A stretch of 64,000 nt of DNA from Pontibacter anaerobius (GTDB lineage Bacteria; Bacteroidota; Bacteroidia; Cytophagales; Hymenobacteraceae), in assembly GCF_026241195.1 (NCBI RefSeq), contig NZ_JAPFQO010000011.1, positions 1 through 64,000 on the forward strand, written 5' to 3'. Within the stretch, counting starts at the first letter, position 1, and each line of letters begins with the position of its first letter. This document shows positions 38,301 through 45,770 of this stretch, in pieces. The notes beneath the pieces are model-generated. The model worked only from the letters and a program-made list of their open reading frames with translations. It did no database searches and was not told the DNA's origin. Position numbers and translations under genes: made by a program.

Positions 38301-40689
38301 TACGAATCTCTTACAGTGGAAGAACTTTTTTGTAAAACTTGGAACAAAGCAAATAGAAGATGATAAAGAAGTTATAGCGTTAAAAATCAAACACTTTAAT
38401 GAAACACAAGATTCTTTTAATTCTCAAGAAAATGCAAAAGTAAAGCACCTTAAGCTGTTTTCTGAGTTAGTAGAATTGTATAAGCTTGAGAAATTGGAAA
38501 AAGTGCATTTGCAGGAGTTGATAGGTATTAATCTTCTTAGTAAAACTAACGTATTCAAATCTCCGTTTTCACTCCATTTTTCATCTGCTTATAATCCTCA
38601 AGTTGATCTTGAAAACCTAGTAAGTAAGCCAGAAACTTTAAATGTTCTGGCTGAAGATTATATTAGTTTCAATCTAAAAGATGTTTTTCCTCTACTGAAG
38701 AAAATAGGAGTCTCAGAAGGATTCGAACCTAAAGTTTATCCTACTTTATCTAGAGCTACCTTAAAGTCCCACTCCATTTATAGTGATTATTTAAATCAGA
38801 TAGAGAAGGAACAACCCTACATTCCTCAGAATGCAATTGAGTATGGTAAACAACATTACATCTCAGAGTTTTACACTTTTAGAAATCTTCAGTTTATCGA
38901 TGACTTAAATGTTTCTAAAGCTTTTTGGCAATATGTATTAGAAGGGAAAGTGAAAATTCCTTTTGGAAAAACATCAACATATAAAACAGCATTCAACCAA
39001 TTTACTGTAAAGAATTTCGCACAGTTTTTTATATCAAGAAATGCTGTTGTGCCAACTCTTGCTGGAGGGCTACAACTCGCAAAAAATCTTACATCATACA
39101 ACTTTAAAGATCTGGTATCAAACGAGCAATTGTGTTTATTTGATTTTAGAGCATTGGAAATTGATGATAATTTCAATTTGGAGCAGTGGCTTGGGATTAA
39201 ACAGAAAGTGGATGTCGAAGACCTTTTGAATTACATTAAGTCAAATAAACCCAGTAAGGAAAAGTTTAAGGGGTTGATAAATTCATTGCTTAATGACTAC
39301 AAGTTAGATGATCAAGCTTCTACTTTGAAGATCAAAAATTACTGCAAGGAGGGCTTTTTACTAAATACTGAAGGAGCTTGGAAACCAGTCAAGCAACTTT
39401 TTGTATTGGATGACTCAATCAAAGCTAGTATCAAAAGAAATGAATGGATCATTGATTCACTATTTAAAGAAAAGGAATTAAGAGATAAATACTTTACAAC
39501 ATTTGGAGTACGCAGCTTAACTCTTAATGAATTCAAGCCCGATGTATTAAATCAGCGAGTTGATAATTCTTTTGATCAGATAGTTCTTCAGCGGCTAGCT
39601 TTTCTAGCTTTTGCTATAAATAATGAAGAGTGGAAGTCACTTGATAATAAGTATACAGAGGCATTTAAGATTTGGAAATTTTATAAATGTGACAAAATCA
39701 CACTTCAGTTTAGTGAGGGGGTAGTTGATATTTTTAAAGACGATGAACGTGTATTACTCCAAAAAGAGTCACATACAGTTTCTTTTGTAGGTAATTGGCG
39801 TGACCAGAGAAACTATAAACTCATTGAGTACTTGCTTGAAAGTTTAAATATTCCGAAGAGCAAGCTTCAGGTAGTTCAGAATATTCTGCTTGATGATATT
39901 GAGCAGGTGATAGAACATTTTGAATCAGGCCAGTTCGGATTACCAGAGGAAATTAAGCGGAGATTTATAAGTGAGCATTTTGAAAATTCAAGTGCACCTA
40001 TCCTTTCAGAAAGCACAAAATATACCCAAACTGAAGGTTCACCTAACAGCTCAATGGCGCAAGAGGTTAGAGAAGAAACATCTACGAATACAGTTTATGT
40101 AGACGACGAATACAAAGCTCTCTTTGAATCAATTATAAAGGGAAGAGTTGATTTAGATGTGCTTCAACAGCAGGGAGCTAATCGGGAAGCTGTAATAAAA
40201 GGAGTAGTTTACTTAGAATCAAAAGGCTATTCGTTTGAGCATACGGATATTCTTACTGGTGGGGGAACAATTGATAATGTTGAGTATGAAGGCAAGAAGT
40301 ATACTCTTATTATCAGATCGGGCAAAAAAGGAATGCTCTATTTAAACCAGGAAAGTTGGTTTAAACTAAAACTTGATAATTATAAACTTATAGTTTTGGT
40401 TGGCAACGGTGTTGCTTCTAGCGATTTCTTATTATTCAACACTCAGGAGGAACTGCTTCAATCAAAATATAATGAGTTCACTCTTATAAGAAAGCCAAAT
40501 ACACAAGTTCCAGAAGTAGTTGATAATATGCTACGAGACCTTAAAAATAAGGATAAATCACACCTGCTCTTTGTAACAAGTGCATCAATGTATAATGCTA
40601 TGATGGATAAAGTCTTCTCCAGTGGAGACAATTTCCCTGGTAATCCTAACAATGCAATAGGTGACAATTCTATTTTAGACTTCGATTAA
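35308..40689 (+). CDS. S1-domain plus sacsin-type (Hsp90-like) ATPase, giant
   Basis: The protein has 1793 residues. Residues 9-85 look like an S1 RNA-binding fold (PIGSVIEARVTKKLEDIKLL; GAINGRLHISQIS; IKPGDYLDVCIIDYDEEKK). A GHKL ATPase follows: N box FELIQNADDYP (141-151) and glycine box GYKGIGFK (205-212). The next 1400 residues are mostly helical and not recognised. The last 170 (about 1620-1793) read as an alpha/beta domain (VIKGVVYLESKGYSFEH, then YEGKKYTLIIRSGKKG), which could be a degenerate restriction-endonuclease-like fold in the place where related proteins carry DUF3883. Its stop codon abuts the ATG of the helicase-like gene, so the two are one unit. It is probably an anti-phage system, and I know no name for this exact pair. 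Confidence 0.7.
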   Translation: MIQFKENLPIGSVIEARVTKKLEDIKLLILTFQGAINGRLHISQISNNREKSTQLFNMIKPGDYLDVCIIDYDEEKKCVHYSLKVFENQRKNIDNYKEAKAEIHQIYQREISLDKAVIARTRGTLDYLRGDLNQSAETAAFELIQNADDYPNPEFNNQVHLIFEVKDDFLLVKHNGLPFTKSNVHAITNLLTGDADKRESMEKTGYKGIGFKSVFKYSNWVYVRSGNYSFSFDKNKIGEKLQWEIIPNWVDDQQAFELVKDVEFFNKPVGFAIRANNKEAVEKIKGFLVNVFNDSKTMLFLKHINQLKYREGDNLQIVKRKQISESPKIIVLDNSTSHTSWMMFEKEYTISDEKVINDLADPNNSSIPPKFRHFRQPKIKFALPIDNKGNIASHGSSYDIFAYLPCRDENFGFPFLLNSDFIPDLSRNRINKNLELNKDILKRAGSYWAEIVADLAKDVTKLSKLHLLFPKLDTENELQAIFVEEFISNIQTLPLIPDKNLVLRKLDELVFEIIGISGIVDEVTLASLIPDDKFLVHTSINTHRLLPKLKQYEIETEIVDEERLKEALGSNTLDTFLKIPINNYKFLKFIVDKGLLEKYKEHKIVLNNEGNLVKVTQVYYTLGESKWYLEFLNLQYLSEAVKAIIDNSIAIDKQKLENVFEQFNPSDFIKNHKEWIDENAKIKLKDPTNNKSWFRFIFSYRGQLTDNIKAELRAYPVLDHQERMINSLAEDIYFYDEQLEYILNTVLPGNAARIISNSYCLSTSENEDWEAFWRNSFGIKKYTFVDFLKASVLDDIAALNKQIISNQNTALHFWWAIYAKSSELLEQKEILNALGGIYVKTKEGKLTRVNELYLTEEYDSSSNLEEVVDLLKIGGIEFISSEYLSEKTTASKWKSLLSQIGAKSELKELIITDVLPRINSFSDEDLNIIIPFLFNNIDVIEEQRKWNELLKLRLKTISGDYRSANEVIISSHYTGNHNWDSLLPSIFIPNLISSEYSDTNLLQWKNFFVKLGTKQIEDDKEVIALKIKHFNETQDSFNSQENAKVKHLKLFSELVELYKLEKLEKVHLQELIGINLLSKTNVFKSPFSLHFSSAYNPQVDLENLVSKPETLNVLAEDYISFNLKDVFPLLKKIGVSEGFEPKVYPTLSRATLKSHSIYSDYLNQIEKEQPYIPQNAIEYGKQHYISEFYTFRNLQFIDDLNVSKAFWQYVLEGKVKIPFGKTSTYKTAFNQFTVKNFAQFFISRNAVVPTLAGGLQLAKNLTSYNFKDLVSNEQLCLFDFRALEIDDNFNLEQWLGIKQKVDVEDLLNYIKSNKPSKEKFKGLINSLLNDYKLDDQASTLKIKNYCKEGFLLNTEGAWKPVKQLFVLDDSIKASIKRNEWIIDSLFKEKELRDKYFTTFGVRSLTLNEFKPDVLNQRVDNSFDQIVLQRLAFLAFAINNEEWKSLDNKYTEAFKIWKFYKCDKITLQFSEGVVDIFKDDERVLLQKESHTVSFVGNWRDQRNYKLIEYLLESLNIPKSKLQVVQNILLDDIEQVIEHFESGQFGLPEEIKRRFISEHFENSSAPILSESTKYTQTEGSPNSSMAQEVREETSTNTVYVDDEYKALFESIIKGRVDLDVLQQQGANREAVIKGVVYLESKGYSFEHTDILTGGGTIDNVEYEGKKYTLIIRSGKKGMLYLNQESWFKLKLDNYKLIVLVGNGVASSDFLLFNTQEELLQSKYNEFTLIRKPNTQVPEVVDNMLRDLKNKDKSHLLFVTSASMYNAMMDKVFSSGDNFPGNPNNAIGDNSILDFD

Positions 40690-42399
40690 ATGGCAGTTAT
40701 TCCAAGACCAATACACGCTGAGTTTCTTAAGAGAGAAATTGAAGAGCTAAAGGATGAAATCAGGCAATATTTCCTGTCTGGTATAAATGATCTTTATAAA
40801 GCTGATAAGCTTCACGTAGGTCTTTTTCAAGGGGTAAGTGAGAAAAATGGTAGTATTATCATTAAATTTAAAAAGGGTAAGGCTCCCAGAATTAAACAAC
40901 CTTACTTTGCTTTTACCTTACCCACAGAAATTTCTAACCCCAAAACGTGGAATAATAGGGCATATGTTGAAGTCAGAGAAAAGGCACAAATAGGGTCTGA
41001 CGTTCTTCCAATTTACTTCTTCAAAAATGACTCGCCAGATTATACCCTTGTTGGTCTTGCCGATGCTGATATATCGTTTGTAAACACATTAGCTAAGGAT
41101 ACAATCATAATTCTAGGTGCAAAGGAGCCACCTCTTCAATATTTGTACAATCTACAGCAAATTGTTGAAGAGACTAATTTACCAGCTAGAGTGTCCTCAG
41201 TGCTTGATATGGACTTTACAAAGCATAGCTGGAGTCCACGGGTAATGAGGGAGCAAGATAATATTCTTGGCTTCATTCTAGATCACTTATCAGTTGAGGA
41301 TGAGCTAATTCTTCAAGGACCACCTGGAACTGGGAAAACCTATTTGATGGCTCAGTTCTGTGCTAGTTTACTTTCAACTGGTTCATCGGTGTTGGTAACT
41401 TCCTTGACAAATAGGGCTTTAGTTGAATTAGCTGAAAAACCAGCACTTGAGGCATTGAGGACTGAGAGTAAGATTGCCAAAACAAACTTATCAAGTGATG
41501 AAAAGAGAAAATTGAAAGGTGTTATGTCAGCTGAAGAGATAATGCCTGTTAAAGGTCATCTTACTTTAGCTACTTACTATAAGATGAGTGGCAAGGCTGT
41601 TGATGTAGATAATGAATCCATTTTTGATTATGTGATAGTTGAAGAGGCTAGTCAGTCTTTCTTAGCCACTATAGCGGCCGCAAAACTCTTAGGAAGAAAA
41701 GTATTGTTAGTTGGCGATCCTCAACAGCTCCCACCTATTGTTAAGCAGAAAGGTCTGGATAAACTTCACCCGAATATTGTTTCTGTAGTCAAAGGGTTAG
41801 AAGCCTATGCTTATAATTCAACTGCAAAAGCTATTAGAAAAGTGGAGTCATACAGACTTCCACAACGAGCTGTAGATTATACTGGCACTTTCTATGAAGG
41901 AACCTTAGAATCAGTATCAAGCAGCTCGTTACCTATTAGTTTAAAAAGCTCATACCAGCAACTTTTCAATCCAGATGGAGGGCCATCTGTTCACTTTATG
42001 AATATTGCTCCAGGCGGAAATACTCCCTATGAAGCTATTAATTTGATACAGCAGATTATATTGGAGTTGCATGAAAATGAGCCTCAGCTAGAGATTGCAG
42101 TATTGAGTCCTTTTGTGACTACAGCAAAAAAACTACAGGAAAGCATTTACAATAAAATTGAGGATTCTAGTAAGATAACTATAGAAACGATAGACCGAAT
42201 ACAAGGGCTGACTTCAGATGTAACGCTTTATCTTATACCCTACAATAACTTTGACTTCTGTTTTAATTTAAATCGTTTTAACGTAGCTACGTCTAGGGCT
42301 AGGCTATGTACACTTATTGTTACTGACTTGAATTTCAAGAGAATGAATCCTGCTTCGGGATTAGTGGGGGAGTATTGGAATAGATTGGTTACTGGTTAA
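40690..42399 (+). CDS. SF1 (UPF1-like) helicase/ATPase, partner of the S1–sacsin protein
   Basis: The protein has 569 residues. Walker A is LQGPPGTGKTYL (208-219). Motif Ia-like SVLVTSLTNRALVEL, Walker B VIVEEASQS (DE replaced by EE), motif III LLVGDPQQLPPIV, motif V-like ETIDRIQGLTSDV and motif VI FNVATSRARL follow. This is the full SF1/UPF1 set within a compact protein. The N-terminal 200 residues (about 40-130) look beta-rich and may bind nucleic acid or the partner. The ATG follows the upstream TAA with no gap, so it is made together with the giant ATPase. Whether it unwinds RNA or DNA cannot be told; the partner's S1 domain favours RNA or an RNA-DNA hybrid (inference). Confidence 0.85.
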   Translation: MAVIPRPIHAEFLKREIEELKDEIRQYFLSGINDLYKADKLHVGLFQGVSEKNGSIIIKFKKGKAPRIKQPYFAFTLPTEISNPKTWNNRAYVEVREKAQIGSDVLPIYFFKNDSPDYTLVGLADADISFVNTLAKDTIIILGAKEPPLQYLYNLQQIVEETNLPARVSSVLDMDFTKHSWSPRVMREQDNILGFILDHLSVEDELILQGPPGTGKTYLMAQFCASLLSTGSSVLVTSLTNRALVELAEKPALEALRTESKIAKTNLSSDEKRKLKGVMSAEEIMPVKGHLTLATYYKMSGKAVDVDNESIFDYVIVEEASQSFLATIAAAKLLGRKVLLVGDPQQLPPIVKQKGLDKLHPNIVSVVKGLEAYAYNSTAKAIRKVESYRLPQRAVDYTGTFYEGTLESVSSSSLPISLKSSYQQLFNPDGGPSVHFMNIAPGGNTPYEAINLIQQIILELHENEPQLEIAVLSPFVTTAKKLQESIYNKIEDSSKITIETIDRIQGLTSDVTLYLIPYNNFDFCFNLNRFNVATSRARLCTLIVTDLNFKRMNPASGLVGEYWNRLVTG

Positions 42400-42472
42400 T
42401 TTATTTAAAGATTAGTATTCTGAAAATAGTTAGTATAGATTAGTTTGTCACTTTAATACTTTCACTTATACC

Positions 42473-42584
42473 TAAAAGTGAAACTAAATTTACTGAGGGT
42501 TGATAGTCAGTTACTTATAACTAATGCTTCATAAAATGCTTTTCTATAGCTACACTTTTATCATCTTCAGATTAAAAGTGAAAC
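42473..42584 (+). repeat. TAAAAGTGAAAC repeats upstream of a recombinase
   Basis: TAAAAGTGAAAC occurs at 42473-42484 and again at 42573-42584, exactly 100 bp apart. An inverted relative (ACTTTCACTTA) lies near 42456. The second copy ends 7 bp before the ATG of the recombinase at 42592. They may be binding sites for that recombinase or its regulator. The region 42400-42591 has no gene. Confidence 0.45.
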
Positions 42585-42591
42585 CTTCTCC

Positions 42592-43248
42592 ATGCCTCTG
42601 CCTCCGTTTTACCGCTTCACGGATTCAGGTTATTTTAGCAAGAACCAACAAGAAAGAATCATGAGCTTGAAAGGAAGCATGACCACCTGTAGCGGCCTGG
42701 AATGGAACGATATGCTGGGGCTGTTGCATCATCTGAAGCGGGACCAGAAACTGAAGGAGTATCTAGTAATCGCCACAGGCTGTTACCTTGGCCTAAGGGC
42801 AAAGGATTTGCTCTCGCTCAAATGGGAGGATCTGCTTGACAAGGAGAGTCTGACCATCACGGAGAGTAAGACCCAAAAGAAGCGCCATCTCACCATCAAC
42901 CAAAACCTGACAGAGATCTTACTCTACGTAAAGAGTAGGCTTGAGGAAATAGGTCGCTTCAACAGGGAGGATTACCTATTTAGAAACAGGAGAGGAGGGA
43001 GGTACACGATCCAGCACTTGAATGGCCTGCTGAAAGATACTTTCAGCCATTACCGCGTGAAAGTGCAGAACAGCAGCTCACACACGTTGCGCAAGACGTT
43101 CGGGAAACGCGTGTGGGAGATGGATGGCAAGTCGGAGCGAAGCCTTATCTACCTGTCCGAAATCTTCTCCCACTCCAGTATCGCTATAACCAAGCGCTAC
43201 ATCGGCATCGTGCAGCAAGACATCCAGAACATTTACCTGAATCTTTAA
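42592..43248 (+). CDS. short tyrosine recombinase (catalytic domain only)
   Basis: The protein has 218 residues. The catalytic set is present: Arg in GCYLGLRAKDLLSL, Lys in ITESKTQKKRH, H-x-x-R in SSHTLRKTFG, His in FSHSSIAITKRYIG, and the Tyr of that last motif. What is missing is the N-terminal core-binding (SAM-like) domain of about 90 residues and any arm-binding domain. Either the gene is 5'-truncated or it is a minimal recombinase. A Met at 42661 is an alternative start. The GC content is closer to core genes than to the AT-rich ATPase genes before it, and the 88-codon gene 8 bp downstream goes with it. Confidence 0.8.
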   Translation: MPLPPFYRFTDSGYFSKNQQERIMSLKGSMTTCSGLEWNDMLGLLHHLKRDQKLKEYLVIATGCYLGLRAKDLLSLKWEDLLDKESLTITESKTQKKRHLTINQNLTEILLYVKSRLEEIGRFNREDYLFRNRRGGRYTIQHLNGLLKDTFSHYRVKVQNSSSHTLRKTFGKRVWEMDGKSERSLIYLSEIFSHSSIAITKRYIGIVQQDIQNIYLNL

Positions 43249-43256
43249 CATAAGTT

Positions 43257-43523
43257 ATGGATAAGAGGCTTGACAGAATCAGGTGGACTCCTGCTGATAT
43301 GGGCATAAAGCCGGTGCAAAGTGGTAAAGTCAATCTCTTTGAACTAGGGGATAATGTGCTGAAAGAGTTCTTAAGAATCAACTCGAATGAGCTCGATTTA
43401 CTTTTAAAGCAAGTGACAGAGGCTGACATTGCGCTCTTATCCAAGGCTAATTTCTCGTTTAATGAGCTTCGGCAGGTGATAGCTTTGCGTAACACCTACC
43501 TAGCGATGCGCCCTATAGGATAG
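43257..43523 (+). CDS. small unknown protein following the short recombinase
   Basis: This is an 88-residue protein that I do not recognise. It begins 8 bp after the recombinase stop, so the two are co-transcribed. Residues 1-30 are basic with Pro/Gly (DRIRWTPADMGIKPV). Residues 30-75 should form two helices rich in Leu/Asp (NVLKEFLRINSNELDLLLKQV; EADIALLSKANFSFNELRQVIALRNTYL). There is no HTH that I would defend. A recombination accessory factor is a guess from position alone. Confidence 0.45.
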   Translation: MDKRLDRIRWTPADMGIKPVQSGKVNLFELGDNVLKEFLRINSNELDLLLKQVTEADIALLSKANFSFNELRQVIALRNTYLAMRPIG

Positions 43524-43972
43524 GAGTCAGCTTTTGATGGTCATGAATTTATTTACCTCTATGGCGCACCAAACGTAAAGAGCTTCCTTTTTTAGCACCC
43601 ACACAAGAACATTGGTTAAAAATGGGAGTATTGAGCTGATTCAACAGCTTAGTACGGGGTATGCGCACGGGCCCGCAGGCATTGTATCTTTTTTACTTTG
43701 ATATACTACAAAGCAGCCCTTTTAAGAGTCTTCACAGGGCTGTGCGTACACTTCAACCTGACTGCACCACCAGCACAATAGCTGTGCAGAAAAATGCAAA
43801 AAGAGGCAAAAAATGACCTTAAAATGATTTAAAATGAAGCCGAAAGGCATCAGCGGAACCCATAACGCAGCTCTAATTACAACCTAAACTGCATTTGGCT
43901 ACAGCAGGCAATCGTTTTAGTGTAAAATTAAAAAAGATAGTATCTGCACTTATGAGTTTATTTTCGAACGAC
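43524..43972. other. non-coding gap between recombinase unit and symE
   Basis: I see no gene. A 7-bp stem with a 15-nt loop at 43714-43742 (CAGCCCT/AGGGCTG) could be a weak terminator for the recombinase unit. A SymR-type antisense RNA would instead be expected across the symE start near 44188, and I cannot identify its promoter. Confidence 0.35.
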
Positions 43973-44188
43973 TCACTCCGTCTTAGTTGAGACTGACATG
44001 ATAAGCTTCCCTTCTTCTAGTTTTACTGTTACCGTATCCCCGCTTTTGAACCCCGCCTCCTGGAGCCATCTTCCGCCGAATCTAATTTGGGGGTAGACCA
44101 CTCTTCCATAAGCGCGTGTGAAATATTTGGGCGTAATTTTAAGCTTCTTGGCAACTGTTACAGATGCCTTCTTTGTTTTCTCCAACAT
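43973..44188 (-). CDS. symE: SymE-family type I toxin
   Basis: The ATG at 44188 gives 71 residues; an upstream start would add a Cys/Phe-rich stretch unlike the family. Residues 20-70 show the SymE core: TRAYGRVVYPQIRFGGRWLQEAGFKSGDTVTVKLEEGKLIMSV, in which P-I-R-x-x-G-x-W-L-x-x-AGF-x-x-G is diagnostic. The fold derives from AbrB DNA-binding proteins. In E. coli SymE compacts nucleic acid and is held down by the antisense RNA SymR and by LexA. Here it stands alone near the mobility genes, and such modules may stabilise islands. It could instead be a non-toxic SymE-like regulator. Confidence 0.75.
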   Translation of the reverse strand: MLEKTKKASVTVAKKLKITPKYFTRAYGRVVYPQIRFGGRWLQEAGFKSGDTVTVKLEEGKLIMSVSTKTE

Positions 44189-44410
44189 AATATTTTGTTT
44201 TGTAAAAATATAACAAAAACAAGATATTAGAAACTTAATTCCACAAAAATAAAGAATTTGTGATTGTGCCTGATGTGAGTGTTGTCTCCTGCTCAAGTGC
44301 TCGCAAGAGGTGATGAATCCATCATAATCCAGGTTTGTGAATCTACAAAAAGCAGAAAACCAAGTTGAAGGTTAGTTCCTTCTTCTTGGCTTTCACGGCA
44401 TGGCAGTCAA

Positions 44411-44617
44411 TTAAAACAGCTTGGTGCTTTTAGGTGGTTCTTCTTTTTTGGGGATACCCGCTTCATATGCTTTCTTAGCTTCCCAATAAGAGGGGAAAGA
44501 CTTGTAGATAGCTCCTGAATAACCCTTTACTTGGGCCTCACAATCAAACCAGTTATCGTATATACCTGGAGTGCGGCCTATCCAGACCACATAATAAAAG
44601 TTCTTCTTTTTACTCAT
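44411..44617 (-). CDS. stand-alone RNase H1 N-terminal hybrid-binding domain
   Basis: This is 68 residues from the ATG at 44617, which overlaps the stop of the upstream TPR gene by 8 nt. The text NFYYVVWIGRTPGIYDNWFDCEAQVKGYSGAIYKSFPSYWEAKKAYEAG covers essentially the whole RNase H1 N-terminal/viroplasmin domain (YYVVWxGRxPGIY, W, C-x-x-QVxGY, KSF, A). In RNase H1 that domain binds RNA-DNA hybrids. The catalytic RNase H domain is absent and the tail is a short KKEEPPK stretch. It is coupled to the TPR and Rep genes, so it may protect or recognise hybrids during element replication; that is inference. Confidence 0.8.
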   Translation of the reverse strand: MSKKKNFYYVVWIGRTPGIYDNWFDCEAQVKGYSGAIYKSFPSYWEAKKAYEAGIPKKEEPPKSTKLF

Positions 44618-45770
44618 GGCTGATAAGCTTTGTAACTTTTTGTAGCCGATTAAATCTGTTATCACCTTGACTAACAAATAAGTTGATTCTAAAAAGATGA
44701 TAGACAGAAAGATTATCTAAATCACTACTTTTCTTAATAGCATTATTAACATCAAGAAGGCAATTGTTTAATTTGCCCATTTTAAGATAAATATTAGCTC
44801 TAAAAAATAGTATATGACTATTACTTAACCCTAAGGTCATTGCTCTATTTATATCTTTCAATGCTTTCTCTAGATCACATCCTGCCATATGAATTGCAGC
44901 TCTTACACAATAGGCCCATGAATAATCATTATTTATCTTTAGCGCTTTATTTACTTCAACTAATGCTCTCTTTCGTATATTGTACCAGTCCCAACCCCAC
45001 AAATCAATTACTCTGTCCGTTAATAGGTTAAAGGAGTAAAGAGCATCATATGCTGGCGTACCATAGCGTGGTTCTTGTAATTTTTGTTTCCAAAATGAAC
45101 CTAGAAAAATAGTGTTGTGCCCATCATCTAAATAGCCATCAAAAATAAATTCTGGATGCAAGACCGCGTCTACTTTAGGTTCTATAGAAGAACCTAGGTT
45201 TAAGCACCAACTAAAAATTTTAATGGGATTGTGTTGAAAATAGTCCATATCATTTTTATCAAATGACATGTAATCATTTAGTGTTTGAATGATAGAAAAA
45301 TACTCTTTGTTTTTTCTTCTAATTCTTTTTATTGCACGTTTAGCTTTATCAAGTTTGAGCAGTTTTATGTCTATTATGCACTCAGTTATATGAGCTAATA
45401 CATTATCTAGACCTAATGCAAGTGCTTTCATAATATATGCCTCTGCATCATACTCTCTCCTCTCAATTAGCAGAGCAATAGCCTTAACCATCAATGCAAA
45501 GGGGTAATTATGAATTTCATTGCCTAACTTATCTAATTCATGGTGCACTTTAGGCAAGGCTAGACTATTAAACTCATACTTATATTCTCTATTTAAATAT
45601 TCTGTTTCTAAACACTTGAATAAAGAGCTGATACCCATAATATATAAATCGTCGCTTCTTTCATATGAACCAACATAAGCTTTGCAACCTTCAAAAGCTT
45701 CATACATGAGCTTTATTCTTTCGCATTCAGATAAATGGTATAGCTTAGAACTAAAGCGTGGATGTTTCAT
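44610..45770 (-). CDS. TPR-repeat protein
   Basis: This 386-residue helical protein is rich in TPR-like 34-residue units, clearest at about residues 285-355 (SWAYCVRAAIHMAGCDLEKALKDINRAMTLG; HILFFRANIYLKMGKLNNCLLDVNNAIKKS). Another unit lies around 90-125. No signal peptide, membrane helix or catalytic motif is seen. The start overlaps the Rep stop by 4 nt (ATGA), and its own stop overlaps the RNase H1-domain gene by 8 nt, so all three are one translational unit. TPR proteins act as scaffolds. A link to replication control of the element is plausible but unproven. AT-rich like its neighbours. Confidence 0.6.
   Translation of the reverse strand: MKHPRFSSKLYHLSECERIKLMYEAFEGCKAYVGSYERSDDLYIMGISSLFKCLETEYLNREYKYEFNSLALPKVHHELDKLGNEIHNYPFALMVKAIALLIERREYDAEAYIMKALALGLDNVLAHITECIIDIKLLKLDKAKRAIKRIRRKNKEYFSIIQTLNDYMSFDKNDMDYFQHNPIKIFSWCLNLGSSIEPKVDAVLHPEFIFDGYLDDGHNTIFLGSFWKQKLQEPRYGTPAYDALYSFNLLTDRVIDLWGWDWYNIRKRALVEVNKALKINNDYSWAYCVRAAIHMAGCDLEKALKDINRAMTLGLSNSHILFFRANIYLKMGKLNNCLLDVNNAIKKSSDLDNLSVYHLFRINLFVSQGDNRFNRLQKVTKLISHE

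Noticed and set aside
43714..43742. Weak hairpin CAGCCCT/AGGGCTG after the short recombinase unit
   Set aside because: The stem is only 7 bp with a 15-nt loop, no T-run follows, and it is about 190 bp from the stop; mentioned only in the gap entry.
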